A stretch of 64,000 nucleotides of DNA, taken from the NCBI GenBank assembly GCA_025024175.1, contig QCXZ01000137.1, forward strand, positions 24,862,001 through 24,926,000, written 5' to 3'. Made by a program: the position numbers and the translations under genes. Origin of the DNA: Rhyzopertha dominica (Eukaryota; Arthropoda; Insecta; Coleoptera; Bostrichidae). The notes beneath the pieces were generated by a model. That model saw nothing but the letters and a program-made list of their open reading frames with translations. It ran no database searches and was not told the DNA's origin. Positions 26,701-41,700 of the stretch are shown here, in pieces (the first letter of the stretch is position 1; the number at the start of each line of letters is the position of its first letter).

Positions 26701-29700
26701 TTGTCACTTATGATAAAGAATGTGGGAACCTTATGGTTTTATTCCATATTTATTCAATAATGTATGTATGCAAATATAGTTAAAGCAGTATTTTGCATAC
26801 TTCCATTTGCATTTTTTATTGGAAAAATTAAAAATAGGTTCAACAAAGTTAGAGCAGAAAAGATTCATTGAAAACTAAGCCTCCAGGCTATTGAATTATT
26901 CCGGGAAAAACATAACAGTTGATTTTTTTAAATGTTATATAATTTAAAACTGTTAACCAGATGGAAGTGGTAAGTGATAAACATGAAGTGCATGTGCCAG
27001 CCTGGACTTATTTCCTATTATAGTAATATGTTGCCACTAACGCTAGATCCTGATTCCTGACAGGTAAAATATTAGGCCCTTATCCAAACCAAATGTCTAC
27101 TAACAGTAGGTACCTTTTCTACATCCGTGGCTTGTAGATATATAAAAGAGGTGAAACACGTTTTCTAAAAAAAATATGTTTCCGTTGTTAAATGATTCAC
27201 AATTGTTTTTTCAGATTACTTCACTTATATGCCACAGCTGGCACTTAAACAATGACAATTCAGTTTTTATTTTTTCCTATTATCAGCTACCCTTTTGATT
27301 TTATTAAAATAAATATATATTATATATCATTTAATAGTAAAATTATGGTGGTGTAGGCTATACAAATTCACTATTAAAAAAATGTTTAAAAACTAAAATA
27401 ATTTTTCTCACCCATGGAAACACCATGGGTTTTTTTTATAACATCCCTCTATGATAGTTACTTGAAATATTTTTTTCATAAAATTCTAAACGCTCTGAAA
27501 AAGTTACAAATTTTCAAAGAATTTAAAACAAATTTTCCATTATTAGTGGCCCTAGAGGCCTAATACCTTTCCAATCAATATCTAGCGTTAGTGCAATATA
27601 TGACTATAATAGGAAATAAATACGTGCTGGGGCATGTACTTCATGCTTATCCAGAGAGGCCGATTATGTAAATTGAAATCTAACATAAATTTGCTTCTTG
27701 AAACTTCAATTGTTTATCTTTGATATGTAAACATCTACAGAAGAACAGAAGACTAGTACCGATATTTGGTATCGGTAACTCATGGCACCATTTTTAAATG
27801 TTAAATATACAAAACACCGATATTATATAGGACATAAATGTAAATTGTATTAGAGCATGAATACACAGTGCCTCTGGCACATTAACATTTGTAAATTTAA
27901 CTGTGCAATTTGGAGAAATTTATAATTTATACAGAGAAACTGGAAATTTCTTTCAGTTTTGTACTCAGTGTTACCCGATAGTTTCTTCAATAATAGCATA
28001 GGATAAAGAAAACAATAGATTGCCTATCTGAACAGTAAAATTTTGATAATTGGGTATTTCAGTGAAGTAAAAATTACGGAATTCAATATAGTTTCGTTAC
28101 TAATTGTAACATATGCAAATAATTCCATATTTTGGTTAGTATAAAAAACGTATTTAAGTACGTGAATATTCAAGTTAAAGTTGAACTATTTTGAAACGCC
28201 CTCCAAAGGATGTGACGACTGAACTGAAAACGGAAATACGCAACTTGGCAACAGTGTTACTTTGCATTCCTTTGTGTCTGTCAAATCATAGTCGGGTGTC
28301 AGACAAGCTGATAGTAAACACATGTGGTTTTCAGGTTTTCTAAACGTTATCACCTTTGCCGGTGTTGGATTTGCTGTGTTTGTTGATGCTTAATTAACGC
28401 AAGAACAACGAACACTAAACAAAAAAACAAACACAACACATAAAAAACGCGTTTACAGATGATTCAGCTCAGCTGTCACTGTACTGTCAGTGGTCAGCTG
28501 TACACGATGTTGCTAGGTTGCTACTTACTCCGATTGTTGTTTATCCCTCTCTTTTCAACACGGTACAACCTGATTGTTCACTTATGTCGTCACAGCGGAA
28601 TTCCTTAATTTATATTAATTAATATCTCAAGTTCTAGGAAATATTGAAAGAAATTAAAAAAAACACGCAGTCTTATTTCAATTGGATTGTTCGGAATGTA
28701 TAATAAAAAAACCGCTGAAATACCCAATTGTATTTTTAAACAGAAAATGAAATAAACAACAAAACATTAAGTTAAAAACCATAAATCTTAAACCACAGAT
28801 TATGAATAACTACACTAAAGATATCAAACAAACGATTTGGAAGGGTCCCTGTTTTTGTCGGCGAATTCAAGTTCTTCGGATTGCCGATAGGTGACGTCAC
28901 ATGTTTAAAGTATGATTTTTGAATAAGTTAGACACAATTTCCTGTTTGCTGGGTAAACATTTCAAGTAGTAAAACTAGAAATACTAACTACTGAGTTTAT
29001 TGTCATAAGTCTAAAATTTCCCTATAATAAGAACATGTATCGTAATATAAAAATTAAAAAGCTTATGTGTACTACACAATTATTTGTTTGTCCACCTTAA
29101 GTGAAATTAAATTTGCTCAAATCGAATGCTAAACAACAAATTTAGATAAACTTAAAAAACCACTGATCTCTAAATAACTGGATGTCGCTTACATACCAAA
29201 ATGCATGTAAATTATTTGTGATAGATTTAAGCCACCTTAGCGCTACTAGCCGCTGGTCCTTGTACTAAAATTTTGACAAAGGTTCGCTTCTGCGATAAAT
29301 ATGACGTTAATGATTAACTGTTAAAATCGTGAACTCATCACCTGTCTGCAGATTTCCAAAAGATGATCGTTGTAGTGTTTGAGTGAGAAACATGTGACGT
29401 ACAAACTGGATATTACATTTACTCAAACCTAAAATTTGAACGCGCCGTTAAATTGATAGTGCGAGTACCAGCGGCATGGTGGCGCAACGGGTTTCTACTT
29501 ATCACAGTTTTGAATGACTTATGCGATATCCAGTTATTTAGAGATCAGTGTCAAAAACACTTTGCAACTTGTGCAATACAATTTGATTTAAAAAAATGGG
29601 TACCTAATCTATTACATGCTGTAACTGCTCAGAGCACATTGAAAGCTTATATTAAACATTGCTATGTCATGCCCTCCTACCATATGATTATTATATGTGT

Positions 29701-32700
29701 TTCAATCTGAATACGATAACAAAAAAAAACAAAAAATGTAAGAATCGTATCCTTGTAAGTTGCCGCTATCTTCGGGTGACATTTGAAACCTTTATCCATC
29801 CTCTTTTTAAAGAGGGCCACTTTTGCCACTTTTTCGTTATCCTTAAGTGAAATTATCCCTACCTACATACCTACCCTACAAAAATAGAACTAAACTCGTG
29901 TGATATCGCGTAATACAGGCAAAAGTAAGTTGAAATGCTTTATGCTGTTTTAGATTCTGTTAGTTCTGATAGTTTTTTTTATACATTTGTAAGTTGAAAG
30001 TAATAAAAACTGGAGATCTTCTGTTGAAATCGGAGATCTGGCAACACCGCTTAGGTTTCGATACGAGGCATCTAGTGCAACCAAGTAAAAATGCAATGAG
30101 TATCGAAACATCGATATTCCGTGTATCGATACACCACACTTTGAAGTTAACTTTATGAAAACCGGTAATGAGTCATCTAGCGGTGGCTTTGCGAACTACG
30201 ATTAGTATGGTCTGTAACTACAAAAACCTACATTGCCGACTGCCCGATCATTTCGGAAGTGCATAATCTATCAGTGGCCTTACGAACTACTACGGTCAGT
30301 AAGTACAGAGACTTACATTGCAGATTGTCAATGTGTGTTTGGGGTTTGAGCCTATTGGAAAAATGTAACCAAAAGAGCCAAGTGGAATAATTTTGACATT
30401 TGGAATGACTGTTTGACATATTCATTTTAGCTCAATTTACCACGTGTTGAAAACAGACGTATCCTCATGAAACTTACAGGCGTATCAAAGATACAGCTAG
30501 CAGGGACTTATTTTTCGGAAGGCACTTTCAAGCTCAGTAATGTTGTCTATTTCACCTGTAACTAAAAAATATACTAAATCACTATCTAGTAGACCCGCAG
30601 TGGTCAAATTCTTTCCTTAGGAGCATCAAGGCGTACCAAAAACAGGAAGATTTTTTTTAAACGAGTCCTAGCAAGTCCGTCCCAGTGGCCTCCACAGTTG
30701 CATGACATAACATCTTTAGATTTATCTCTGTGGGGTTATGTTAAAGGCATCATTATACGCCTCACAATTATGAGATGTCGACATGAATCATGGAAATGTT
30801 AGCAAACATATTACGGAAAATTGAATATCGCATGTGCTGCGAGCCAACGGTGGAACTTGGGGCGGCTGCAAAATTTACTTTAGCCCCTTCCACTTTACTG
30901 CCGTACATATTACGTGCGATTTAAACTATATTACTTTTACTGCAGGTCAAAATAAGCGTAGCCTGAATACATATTATAATACACAAACACAAAAACAACA
31001 AGGCAATAACATAACAATAACACCTAAATTAGCATATTACATTATTATACATTCTTTATGACGTGCTTTGGTGTGGTGCCCAAGGATGAAAATCTTGCTT
31101 CAAGTCTAATTAGGACAGCTTTTCTGCTTTGAATTTTTTATTGTCTTTAATTTAGAAAATGACCGTTGGCAAGTTGTTGTATCAGGTGTGGTCAATAACA
31201 AACTAACAACGCTAGTAAATACCAAACTAAATGCCGTGTATTTGACAATTAACAGTTCCGCAAATTCTTTTACAAAAACAGTTATTAATTTGATTCCATA
31301 AAAGTAGTAACAAATTCATTAATTGAATCGTGAGCTGTTTTGAAATGTATTTTTCATGCATGCTTATCTAGTTTTATTAAACATATTTGTGGATCATCGT
31401 TTGACAGCAATATGTTTTTGGTAATAAATTAAATTGTTGAACACCTAGATTATTGCAGTAAATGTATTATTTAAATCACTACAGTATATTCCATTTAACC
31501 CTTACTGTATTTCTTTCTTACAAGTCATAGACATAGTAAAATGCACTTCTAAGCACATAATCGTAGTTTTAAAAACCAATATGTTTGGCACCCTAATGAA
31601 ATCTGTAGGAATTAGAATGAACCATCACGAAATAATTTGCCTTGTGTTATATATTTCCGCTCCGTTTTTAACACTTACTCTTACTTTTAGAACAATTATT
31701 TTCACCAAGCAGACACATTCCGCTGTCAAAACGCTTTTTTGATGGACCATCCTTGACATTAAAGCTGAGATCCTGGAGAGAGAGGAAAGATCCATCAGAG
31801 ATAACGATAGAAAGAGAACCACAATTATTTTAGAATACAGGACCACTCCATCACTACTGCACCAGTATCTTTGAAAATGGTCTTATTCGAAAGCTCGTGA
31901 TCGGTATTTGACGTAAGCTATTTTTTTAAATTAAGCGGCGAAATAACCAAAATTCGTAAAAGTGTTAGTTAACAATAATCTGAAAGATAGACCTCGCAGT
32001 TAGCAATTATTTTAGCAAAAATATTAAGTATATTGGTTTGAGAAATACCTTAGGCTCTAGCTGAATCTTTTATCTTTCAGATACGCATTCATTTATCTCT
32101 AAATAATCAATAGTTTTAGGTGGTGCTGTTAAAATATGTTGTTTTCTTTCTATCGTAAGCGCGAATATCTTTCTCTCTCTACAGAATCCTAGCCTTAAGA
32201 CATTTTAAGGGATAAATTCGAAGGTAAATAACATGTTTTTATTAACAGAAGGAGCAATTCGTTTGGAGCCTGCTAAGGGAAATAATTCAAAAGTTTTAGA
32301 TTCATTCATTTCAATTACGTGACAAGTAAATAAATTAGGTATTAATTAAAATTATGCAGATAAAAGGTGGAATTCACTTACCCGTAAGCAAAATTCTTGT
32401 AAACGTCGTAACTCAACATGGTTTAATTTGAACGGCAGGAACACTGTTACCTGATCGGGTTAAGAAGTAAGACAATTATGAAAAACGCGGCATTCGTCTG
32501 TACTTATACATATGGGAACTTTACAGGCCAATCAATTACCGAACAAATAACCGATAATATGTTTGTGTGTAGATGAACGTGAATTTTAAACAAAGTTAAT
32601 AAGAAACACTTTCTCTTGGCGTATGTGAACAGGTTGAGCGAGTGACATATTACCACTTATACACGCAAAAACAAGTATTGATGCCACTGTATCGAGACTC

Positions 32701-35700
32701 TGAACACAAAAATCCGAAACTTCTGTACGTTATACAAAGCTATCGCAAGAGCCTTAGACATAGGTCATTGAGCATAAGAATAAAAGAGGGGTCAACTTAT
32801 CAAGAATATTATCGTCGAAAACAATTATATAAATCCACGCATACTATTGATTATGATTCAGAAGGTATATATTTTTTCTGTAAGGAATATAACAAATATT
32901 CGTTTAAAAAAGACATCAAGCCACTTATAAATTTGATATGACATTTTCGAAAACACTTCGTCTATGGTCGAAACCAAGCGCTGTTATTTAGCACGCCCCA
33001 GTTTTGAAAAAAAGCCCCATATAAAAAACGAATCGCAGTATAGATTTAAGGTGGGGCAGCCGGAATTTTTTCGTGAATACCTTCACTTCAGACGGCATGC
33101 GACGACTCATTTGAAAACACGACCAGCTATAGACAGTTCGAAATCTTTTGTCGTGATTTTTATCCACGAAGGTTTAACTGTAAAAAAATTACATCCCTTT
33201 TCGCGCCATCTACGTCAGTCAAGAAATCATCATTAGTTGAAGCACCTGTTAGAAGTTGTATTCATTGATTTGATATGCTGGAGCTGTAAATAAACAAACA
33301 TTACACTACGGAATTTACAGATCTGCTATAATTCTGTTTACCTACATTGTTAATAACGCAAATTTTTGTAGTATCGTTGTAAAAAAAAACAGCCTGCCTT
33401 TTGAAAAACAAGTCGAATTATTCCAGATAAGTTGTTAAATGATTCAAAACAAGCCTTGAATTTAACCTTAGAGTAAATTAAAAACATAAAACGTATTTAC
33501 CAGACTAAAATGTAAGCAAAACAAGCATCTGACAGTGAACAGACGCACATCCAGCGCTAAAAATACATTTTAACAGCCCAAACCCGGTGTCCGATAAATT
33601 TTTCACAAGTACGTTCGTACCCGTACCTACCAAAAGGCACTTTTGTAAACAGTGTTTTGTTTTTACCAGTGGCGGGTGTTCGAATGGGGTCGAGCGCGAG
33701 TTCGAGCGTCAGTAGCAAAAAATATGAATATTCCAAGGAATATTCGGAAACATAAGTATTTTTAGACCTTTACCTTACGGCAGTTTAGTATCGCCTTATG
33801 ACTTTATGCCTATTTTCTGGAACCTTTAGTGCTTGATGAAAAAATGTGGTTTTATTTATTTTATTTCCAAATGCATTTAAATCTCAATCTAAACTAAAAG
33901 TTATGTTCCCTGCTTTGACAGCAGTGACTTGAAAAACTGTTTAAAAATTGGGCATTAGCTCCCGTTAGCATGTTTGAAGCAGTACAGGTCAATATCCAAT
34001 TGATCGGAAACACATGATTATCAAGAGCCCTATCCCACACTACTTGCTTAGTTGTGAAATTTATGCGGTATCGGTACAACAAAATGGTGTCTTTATAAAT
34101 CAGTTTTGACTAGACTTCCCTTCCAACTAACGTTTACCTTTTCTTTTACATATTTCAAAAGTTGCATAAGTATACACAGAATATACTATGTATACAGGGT
34201 CCGAAACTTAAAACTCCCCAGGCTCGTATTTTCGCTATTTTTTTAGGTACAACCTTAAGTTATATATGAAATTGTAGGTCCTTTTAAACTCTTTAAAAAT
34301 AGAATATTGGGTGTCCAAAATTTTTTTTGTGAATTATCATATTTTGCAAATAAAGTTAATTTTTGTAAATATTTTTTAACCTTACCCCGTATAATAAATA
34401 TTGCTTTATAGTTGGATGCCGCCTTTTATTTACTTCAATTTGTGTCTTTACCATATATGCGTAATTTTTACTCCTTCTTAGTGAAAAACAAGAAAAACTA
34501 TTCGCCGCCATTTTTGTTAACAGGGTTGTTCAGAATTTTTTAAGTGTTATTTTAGTAGCTTATTACGCTACAAATTATGCCTACATACCCATCGCTGCAC
34601 ACAAAACTTCAAAATTTGGAGTAACTTTTTAATAAATAAAGTACAAAGTTCGGTTTACAGAGAGAGAGGCTAGAAAACGAAACCCCGCGATGAGGCTAGT
34701 TTGGTTTTCTACATCACGCACTAGCCTCATCGCAGGGTTTCGTTTCCTATACAGGGTGTCTCTAAATTCGATGTCATAATTTCTATTGCGTGTTCCTGAC
34801 GTGAATTTATGACGAAAAGTCTATATAAACATGTGTCCGAAAATGCTTCATTTTTTATATACAGAGTGTTGAAGTTAAACAAAAATTTTTGAATTTTTTA
34901 TTTTTTAGAGAATGGTTTTTTGAAACTTTACGAATTTTGGCAGAATGTTATAATAGATCACGGCTAATAATCAGGCATAAAAGATTTTTTCATATCTTTA
35001 ACAGAGGCGGCGTAGGGGGAGGGGCAGGGGGATTTTCTCTTTGAAAAAAGGTTGTGTGTAAAATGTCAAAAAACTCGTTACTATTTTCAGAAAGAGCAAC
35101 AAATAAGGTACAGAAAAGGATCTCTTATTGCATTTCGCTAGAACGAACCGTTTTCGAGAAAATCGAGAAAATATGAATTCCTACAGATTGGCGCAAATAG
35201 ACCAAAAATTAACTTTTTTATTTTCCAAAGAAATTAACGTTTATATGGCAACAACTTTTGAAATTAATTGAACTATATCATTACAAATGATCAGATATAA
35301 GGATTACCTCCATATCTAAACAGTGCCGGTAATTTGGGGAGGCGGAGCAAGAAGTATTTTTTATAAAAAGATTGTTTCCACATTTTTAAATTGTTTCAAA
35401 AATTATGAAGATCAGTTAAAAATATTAAAAGAAGAAAAATTTACTTTTTATACTGCTAAGACAAGCCATTGCTGTAAAATTAAGAAATTGGATTTTTTAA
35501 AGATTTTTAATAACGCCAAATGCAAGTTGCATATTTAGCTTTAAAAAATAATTTGTTTAATTTAATTAATTAATTAATTTAATTTTTCTTTCTTATATTT
35601 TACTGGTCTTTATTATTGAAACGGTTTAAAAAATGTAGAAACAATATTTTTATAAAAAAAGACTTCTTGCCCCCTCCAAATTACCGCCACTGTTTAGATA

Positions 35701-38700
35701 TGGTGGTAATCATTGTGTCTGACCATTTATCATGATATAGTTCAATTAATTGTTGCCATATAAACGTTAATTTCTTTGGAAATTAAAAAAAAATAATTTT
35801 TGGTCTATTTTTGTTCTAGCGAAATGCAATAAGAGGTCCTTTTTTGTACCTTATTTGTTGCACTTTCTGAAAATAGTGACGAGCTTTTTGACATCTCACA
35901 CACAACTTTTTTTCAAAGAGAAAACCCTTCTGCCCCTCCCCCTACGTCGCCACTGTTACAGATATGAAAAAATGTTTTATGCCAAATTATTAGCCGTGAT
36001 CTATTATAACATTCTCCCAAAATTCGTAAAGATTCAAAAAACCGTTCTGTAAAAAATAAAAGAAATCGAAATCTTGTTTTTAACTTCAACACTCTGTATA
36101 TCAAAAATGAAGCATTTTCGGACACATGTTTATATAGACTTTTCGTCATGATTTCACGTCAGGAATACGCACTAGAAATTATGACATCGAATTTAGAGAC
36201 ACCCTGTATAGCCTCTCTCTCTGTAGAACGAACTTTGTACTTTATTTATTTAAAAGTTACTCCAAATTTTGGGGTATTGTGTGCAGCGATGGGTATGCAG
36301 GCATAATTTGTAGCGTAATAAGCTGCTAAAGTAACACTTAAAAAATTCTGAACAACCCTATTAACAAAAATGGCGGCGAATAGTTTTTCTTGTTTTTCAC
36401 TAAGAAGGAGTAAAAATTACGCATACATGGTAAAGACACAAATTGAAGAAAATAAAAGCCAGCATCCAACTATAAAGTAATATTTATTATATGGGGTAAG
36501 GTTAAAAAATATTTACAAAAATTAACTTTATTTGCAAAATATGATGATATGCAAAAAAAAATTTGGACACCCAATATTCTATTTTTAAAGAGTTTAAAAG
36601 GACCTACAATTTGACATATAACCTAAGGTTGTACCTAAAAAAATAAAGAAATACGAACCTGGGGAGTTTTAGATGGCGGACCCTGTATATAGGGTTTGTT
36701 GTATATTTTGCATTTTTTTTTAGTAAAACAGGGATTTCTTTCATTGCAAGTTTCTCAATGCATGTTTACCATATTATTCTAAGGTATTTGTGTAACTTTG
36801 TTTCTGATATGACCAACAAGTAGCAACATTTGTTTTCCAGAAAGCTTCTTTTGCTTAACTATGTATAGGCGTTATCTGAATATTACTATTAATATACAGG
36901 GTGACATAGAAAAAAGTACATTGTATAGTGCCATACAATAGAGGACACTAAAATAAGAAAAAAAGTTCCTATGAACATGGGTCCGCAAGGCCTTCGGTTA
37001 AAAGATACGGGGTGTTGAATGTTAATTTTTTTTTATTTATTTGCAAAAACAATGATGAATGCTTCAACAATTACATTTTAATAGAATGATGAAAAATATG
37101 ATTAATTAAAACAAAACATTAAGTTTTTAGAAGATGTTCAAATTGTTGCCCTTGTACTTCAATACATTTTTCTATTCTTCTTCTTAATGATTGATGGCAT
37201 CTTTGAAATATTCCTGGGTTATTACGAAATCTATCTGCCGATTCCATAATTCTCATCCATAATTGTTCTTCATTATGTATTTCTACAGCATAAACTTCAT
37301 TTTTCATAAAACCCCAAAATGAAAAATCGAGAGGATTAAGGTCGGGACTACGAGCTGGCCAGGGTACAGGCCCCCCTCGACCAATCCACGTATTTCCAAA
37401 TCTCCTGTCCAAATAATCCCTTGCCACTCGAGAAAAGTGCGCTGGCGCCCCATCATGCATGTAATACATTCTTCCAATAATGGCCAATGGGACATCCTCT
37501 AATAATGTGTTTAAATCATTCTCCAAGAAATTTCGATACAGTGCACCTGTCAATCGATTGGGCAATCGAAATGGGCCAATTAAGTAATTGTCGATTATAC
37601 CTGCCCACACATTAATAGAAAACCCATATTGGTGACTTCGAATTACAGTTTGATGAGGATTTTCATCACTCCAATGGTGCATGTTATGTAGGTTCAGAAT
37701 ACCATCACGACTAAAACCAGCTTCGTCAGTAAACAAAATTGATGAAATAATGATTTGTCTTTGGTTTTGAAACCATTCGCAAAATTGTACACGAGGAAGA
37801 AAGTCATGTTCCAGTAGTGAATGAATTTTTTGGAAATGATATGGGCGAAGAAGTTGTTCTTTGAAAATTTGTCTAACTGATTCACGGTTAAGGTTTCGCA
37901 CCGCTAAACTTGTTTTTCTGGTGCTTGTTCTCGGATTATTTTCTACCATTCGTAAAACAGTTTCTTCGTTTCGCACAGTGCGACGAGTTCTGGAAACCCC
38001 ACTATTCACTTTTGGTTTTTTAAAACAGCCATCTTCTCCCAAACGCCTATGCACATCAATAAATGTTCGAACATTAGGAACTTGTCTTAAAGGATATCTT
38101 TCTTGATAGATACGTTGAGCTTCGTAAGAATTTGATCTAGCTTCGCCGTAACACATAATCATGTCCCTGTATTCTTCAAAAGTGTAGTGAACCAGTTTTG
38201 AAAGCAAGTTTGAATAATCAGTGAGAAAACCAATGAAAAACGTAATCAAGAACACAAAATACCTCTAACAATTATTACATTAGTTTGACAAGTGTCATTA
38301 TGACTCATTATTTAATTGTTATTTATCATTTTTTTTGCAAAGGTTACTTTGGCGCTTTTTTAATAATTTGCGTGCATTGTCGGCTTTTAGATGCATTTGT
38401 ACTGGAACCATTGCTTCTAGCGACTTGGACAAGGTATACCTTTTTTAAGTATAAAAGAAGGGATAACAAATTTTTTAAGTCGAAAATGATATACAGTGTA
38501 TAGCAAAAAAGTTAGGACCTATTCAATACATTTTGTTTTTGCAAATAAATAAAAATAAATTAAAATTCAACACCCCGTATCTTTTAACCGAAGGCCTTGC
38601 GGACCCATGTTCATAGGAACTTTTTTTCTTATTTTAGTGTCCTCTATTGTATGGCACTATACAATGTACTTTTTTCTATGTCACCCTGTATATTATAAAT

Positions 38701-41700
38701 ATTCAGACAACGGTATAGGTCAGGTAAAATATCGATAACATGAGTGTATTCATAACATGCACTATAACGGTAGGTATATCTTGTTATTCTTATGTTATGA
38801 TAAAATAGAAGTTAAGATTAATATGACTATTCATTATTAATACTTCATAATTATCAATAAGTATCAATAAACGTCGAACAATTTTAACACTAGAGTAGAT
38901 ATGTGCCAAAATAATATCTGTTACATCCTTAAAAATGCATGCTCATATGAGAACTCGTCCTGTCATTCTCTTTTAAGATAAACCGCATCTCAAAACCCAT
39001 ATTGCAATACATTTACTACTACTACGTTTGATTGCACCATAATCTTTGATTTCATTGAAGTTAAGATAAAGTATATGCGACGTCCTGAACGAGTTCCAAA
39101 ATTATTACAGAGATTCAAAGCAATTAGCGTTGGTGGCATGTGTAGATCAGTCAAGCAGATATACATACTGCCATTGCCAGGTACTGCAGGTACTACCAGT
39201 AAAATGCACATGGAAAAATGGATAGTCGATTTAAGGTATAATAACGGGTGATTCAATTAGTGCTTTAGGCTTTTGAAGTTAAAAGGTGATTAAAAGTAGT
39301 TAACGTAAACATTAAAACAATTCTGATTTGATAGTTGTGTTCAAAACAATATGAGTCAGTTGACTCCAAAATAACATAGCAAAATTATTAAGTTTATCAT
39401 TATTCAGAAATTTTAAAGCTGCTGGATAATCCAACAACAAATCCCTTTAAAAATATAAGAAATGTGGACGATGTTGAAGCTGCATGATAAAGTGCCCGAA
39501 ATCATCTAAATTTGTCTGTCAGATGTCGTTGTCAGCAATTGAACCCAACATATGGATCAACCTGGAAAATTGTGAGAAAGGATTTGAGGTTGCATCCGTA
39601 CAAAATTCAATTGGTTCAAAAACTAAAACCTAATGATCACCATTGTCGTCAATATGTTGTTCCATTTATGCCCAATGTTCGAGAGCAACATGTTACTATA
39701 AATGGGGTTCGTTAGCGAAAGTATTATTCTTAAAGTAAGGGCTCTAGTCACAAATTTCATCGACTTTAAAAGTAAATATGACAATTGTTGCCGAAAAACA
39801 ATGCCTTCTGGTCCAAAATATACAAAAACCAAAAAGGTCGAAAATGTCGAGGTTTCCCTTGGTCGTCGCCTGCCAAGGTCGAAAACTTGGATTTAACATT
39901 CCCTTTGCACCATAAACAACATATGGAAATGGAAAAATTCCTGATTTAATGCAACATTCGATGTCTAATTTTACTGTGTTAAAAACAAAAGAATTATCTA
40001 AGAGGTAAATTAAGAATTTTATCGTATATCTTAATTCCCTAAAATTAATAAAAACTACAAAAAGTTTAAATTATTAATAGTTATTTATTATTCTAGTTTA
40101 TTCATAGTCTTATATTTTTTAACAAACAGTTTCTGTGTAAAAATCAATGAATACTCTTTATTTTTGCCGAGCATGACCATACCTAACGTAAATTGGGATA
40201 GTGTCAAAATTTTAGAAAAAGAGCGGAATACTAATAAAAGATTCATTTTGGAGATGTAACAAATTAATAAAACTAATAACATTATTAATAAAAAATCGGA
40301 TACACATAATTTTTAGTAATACATACACATATTTGTTAACACAAATTTTACAAAATTAATAAAACCTAAATTCAATTAGTTATTGGTGATTTCTTTTTAA
40401 AACTTTCAAAATTGATATTACACATAGGAATCAATTTCAAAATTAAAATATAGTGGTTTGTGAATTTGACTACGACGTATTATGTCACCTTATATTTTTT
40501 CTAGTCATTGTATTGTACACAAAATTCTGCATCATATTATATGCAAAATACATATAGCATATACTTGTTAAATTTCCAAAGATTCATTCGTATTTAATAA
40601 AGCTGCCTAGGTAAACCTCAAATTTGTAAGTAACATGTTCCACTTTATGTAAAGTTAATGTAATTAATGGATTGTTGTTGTAGAAAGCCCTGACGAAGTT
40701 CGCAATAAAGCAGGCTAAAGCTTAGAAAAAATAAAAAGTACTCGTTCATTTTTACCACCAGGTCGAATTCCCCCAAGAAATATTACCTTCATAAATATTA
40801 TAATGTATATACACAAGGGTAGAACCTCCAAAAGAATTTTAAAGATAATTGTAGGGTATCATGCCTATATGAGTATCTGGAAAAACATTTACTGAATGTT
40901 TATCTGCATGTATCAATATACTGATTTTTTTGATTTGTTTTAAAATGAAGGATTATTTACTTGGATCTTGTTTTCATTCGTTTATTGATAGTGTATTTTA
41001 CCCCATTAATAGAATTAAAAATTCTGATTCTTATTGAAAAAACTGCAAACATGGACCCTTTCCTTTGCGTTTTTACAAACCGTAATTTCACTATTACAAC
41101 AAATATCTATGAAGTATAAACAGCCAGATTAACTATCAAACATAACGAAAATGTAAATATCTCATTAATCATACAGGAATTTTTAAAACTGTTGATAAAA
41201 GAATTATATTGTTATCTCGCATGAGTAGAAAGTAATAAAGTAACTGTATAGATTAAGTAGCGCAACCAATTGTACCTATAAGATAGAAAAAGACAGCCTC
41301 TAAAATCCCAAACATGGATGCCGTTTTGTTAGTTTCGCTGTTTGCCGTTTTTTGTCAGCGCTTTATTTGACATTCGACAGAAATAACCTCAATTTTTATG
41401 AGCGTGAAGCGTGGTGATGCGAATTTTGACTTGTGCTTTGTGCTGTTTGTTTCATTATTAGCTGCATTATTATTGTTTGTCGGTGTTAAAAATGCCAACG
41501 TGTGCGGTTTCATCTTGTTGTAATACAAGCAGCAAGGGCTATAAATTATATCAATTGCCAGTCGGTGATCGAAATGCTGAAAGAAGACAAGTATGGTTAA
41601 ATTTAATCGCAAGATTAAATTTACCTGATTCTGCAAAAGTTTGTGAGGTTTGTTTTATTACACTCATTGTAACCCATTAATATTGCATTACCTTGTTATA

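Larger units (their letters stand above)
34195..36685. mobile_element. Outer foldback element, split by a second foldback element
   Basis: Ends CAGGGTCCG...CGGACCCTG with flanking TA (34193-34194, 36686-36687). The arms 34195-34670 and about 36227-36685 are inverted copies of about 460-475 bp. The two arms meet at a CTCTCTCTGTA/TACAGAGAGAG block that is interrupted by the nested element at 34752-36206. No protein is encoded. Probably a non-autonomous relative of the TA-inserting transposons here. Confidence 0.75.

Noticed and set aside
32642..33236. Two adjacent plus-strand frames of 99 and 90 codons
   Set aside because: No recognisable domain, no splice or promoter support, and they lie deep inside an Snx27 intron. 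Could be a decayed element, but I cannot support a gene.
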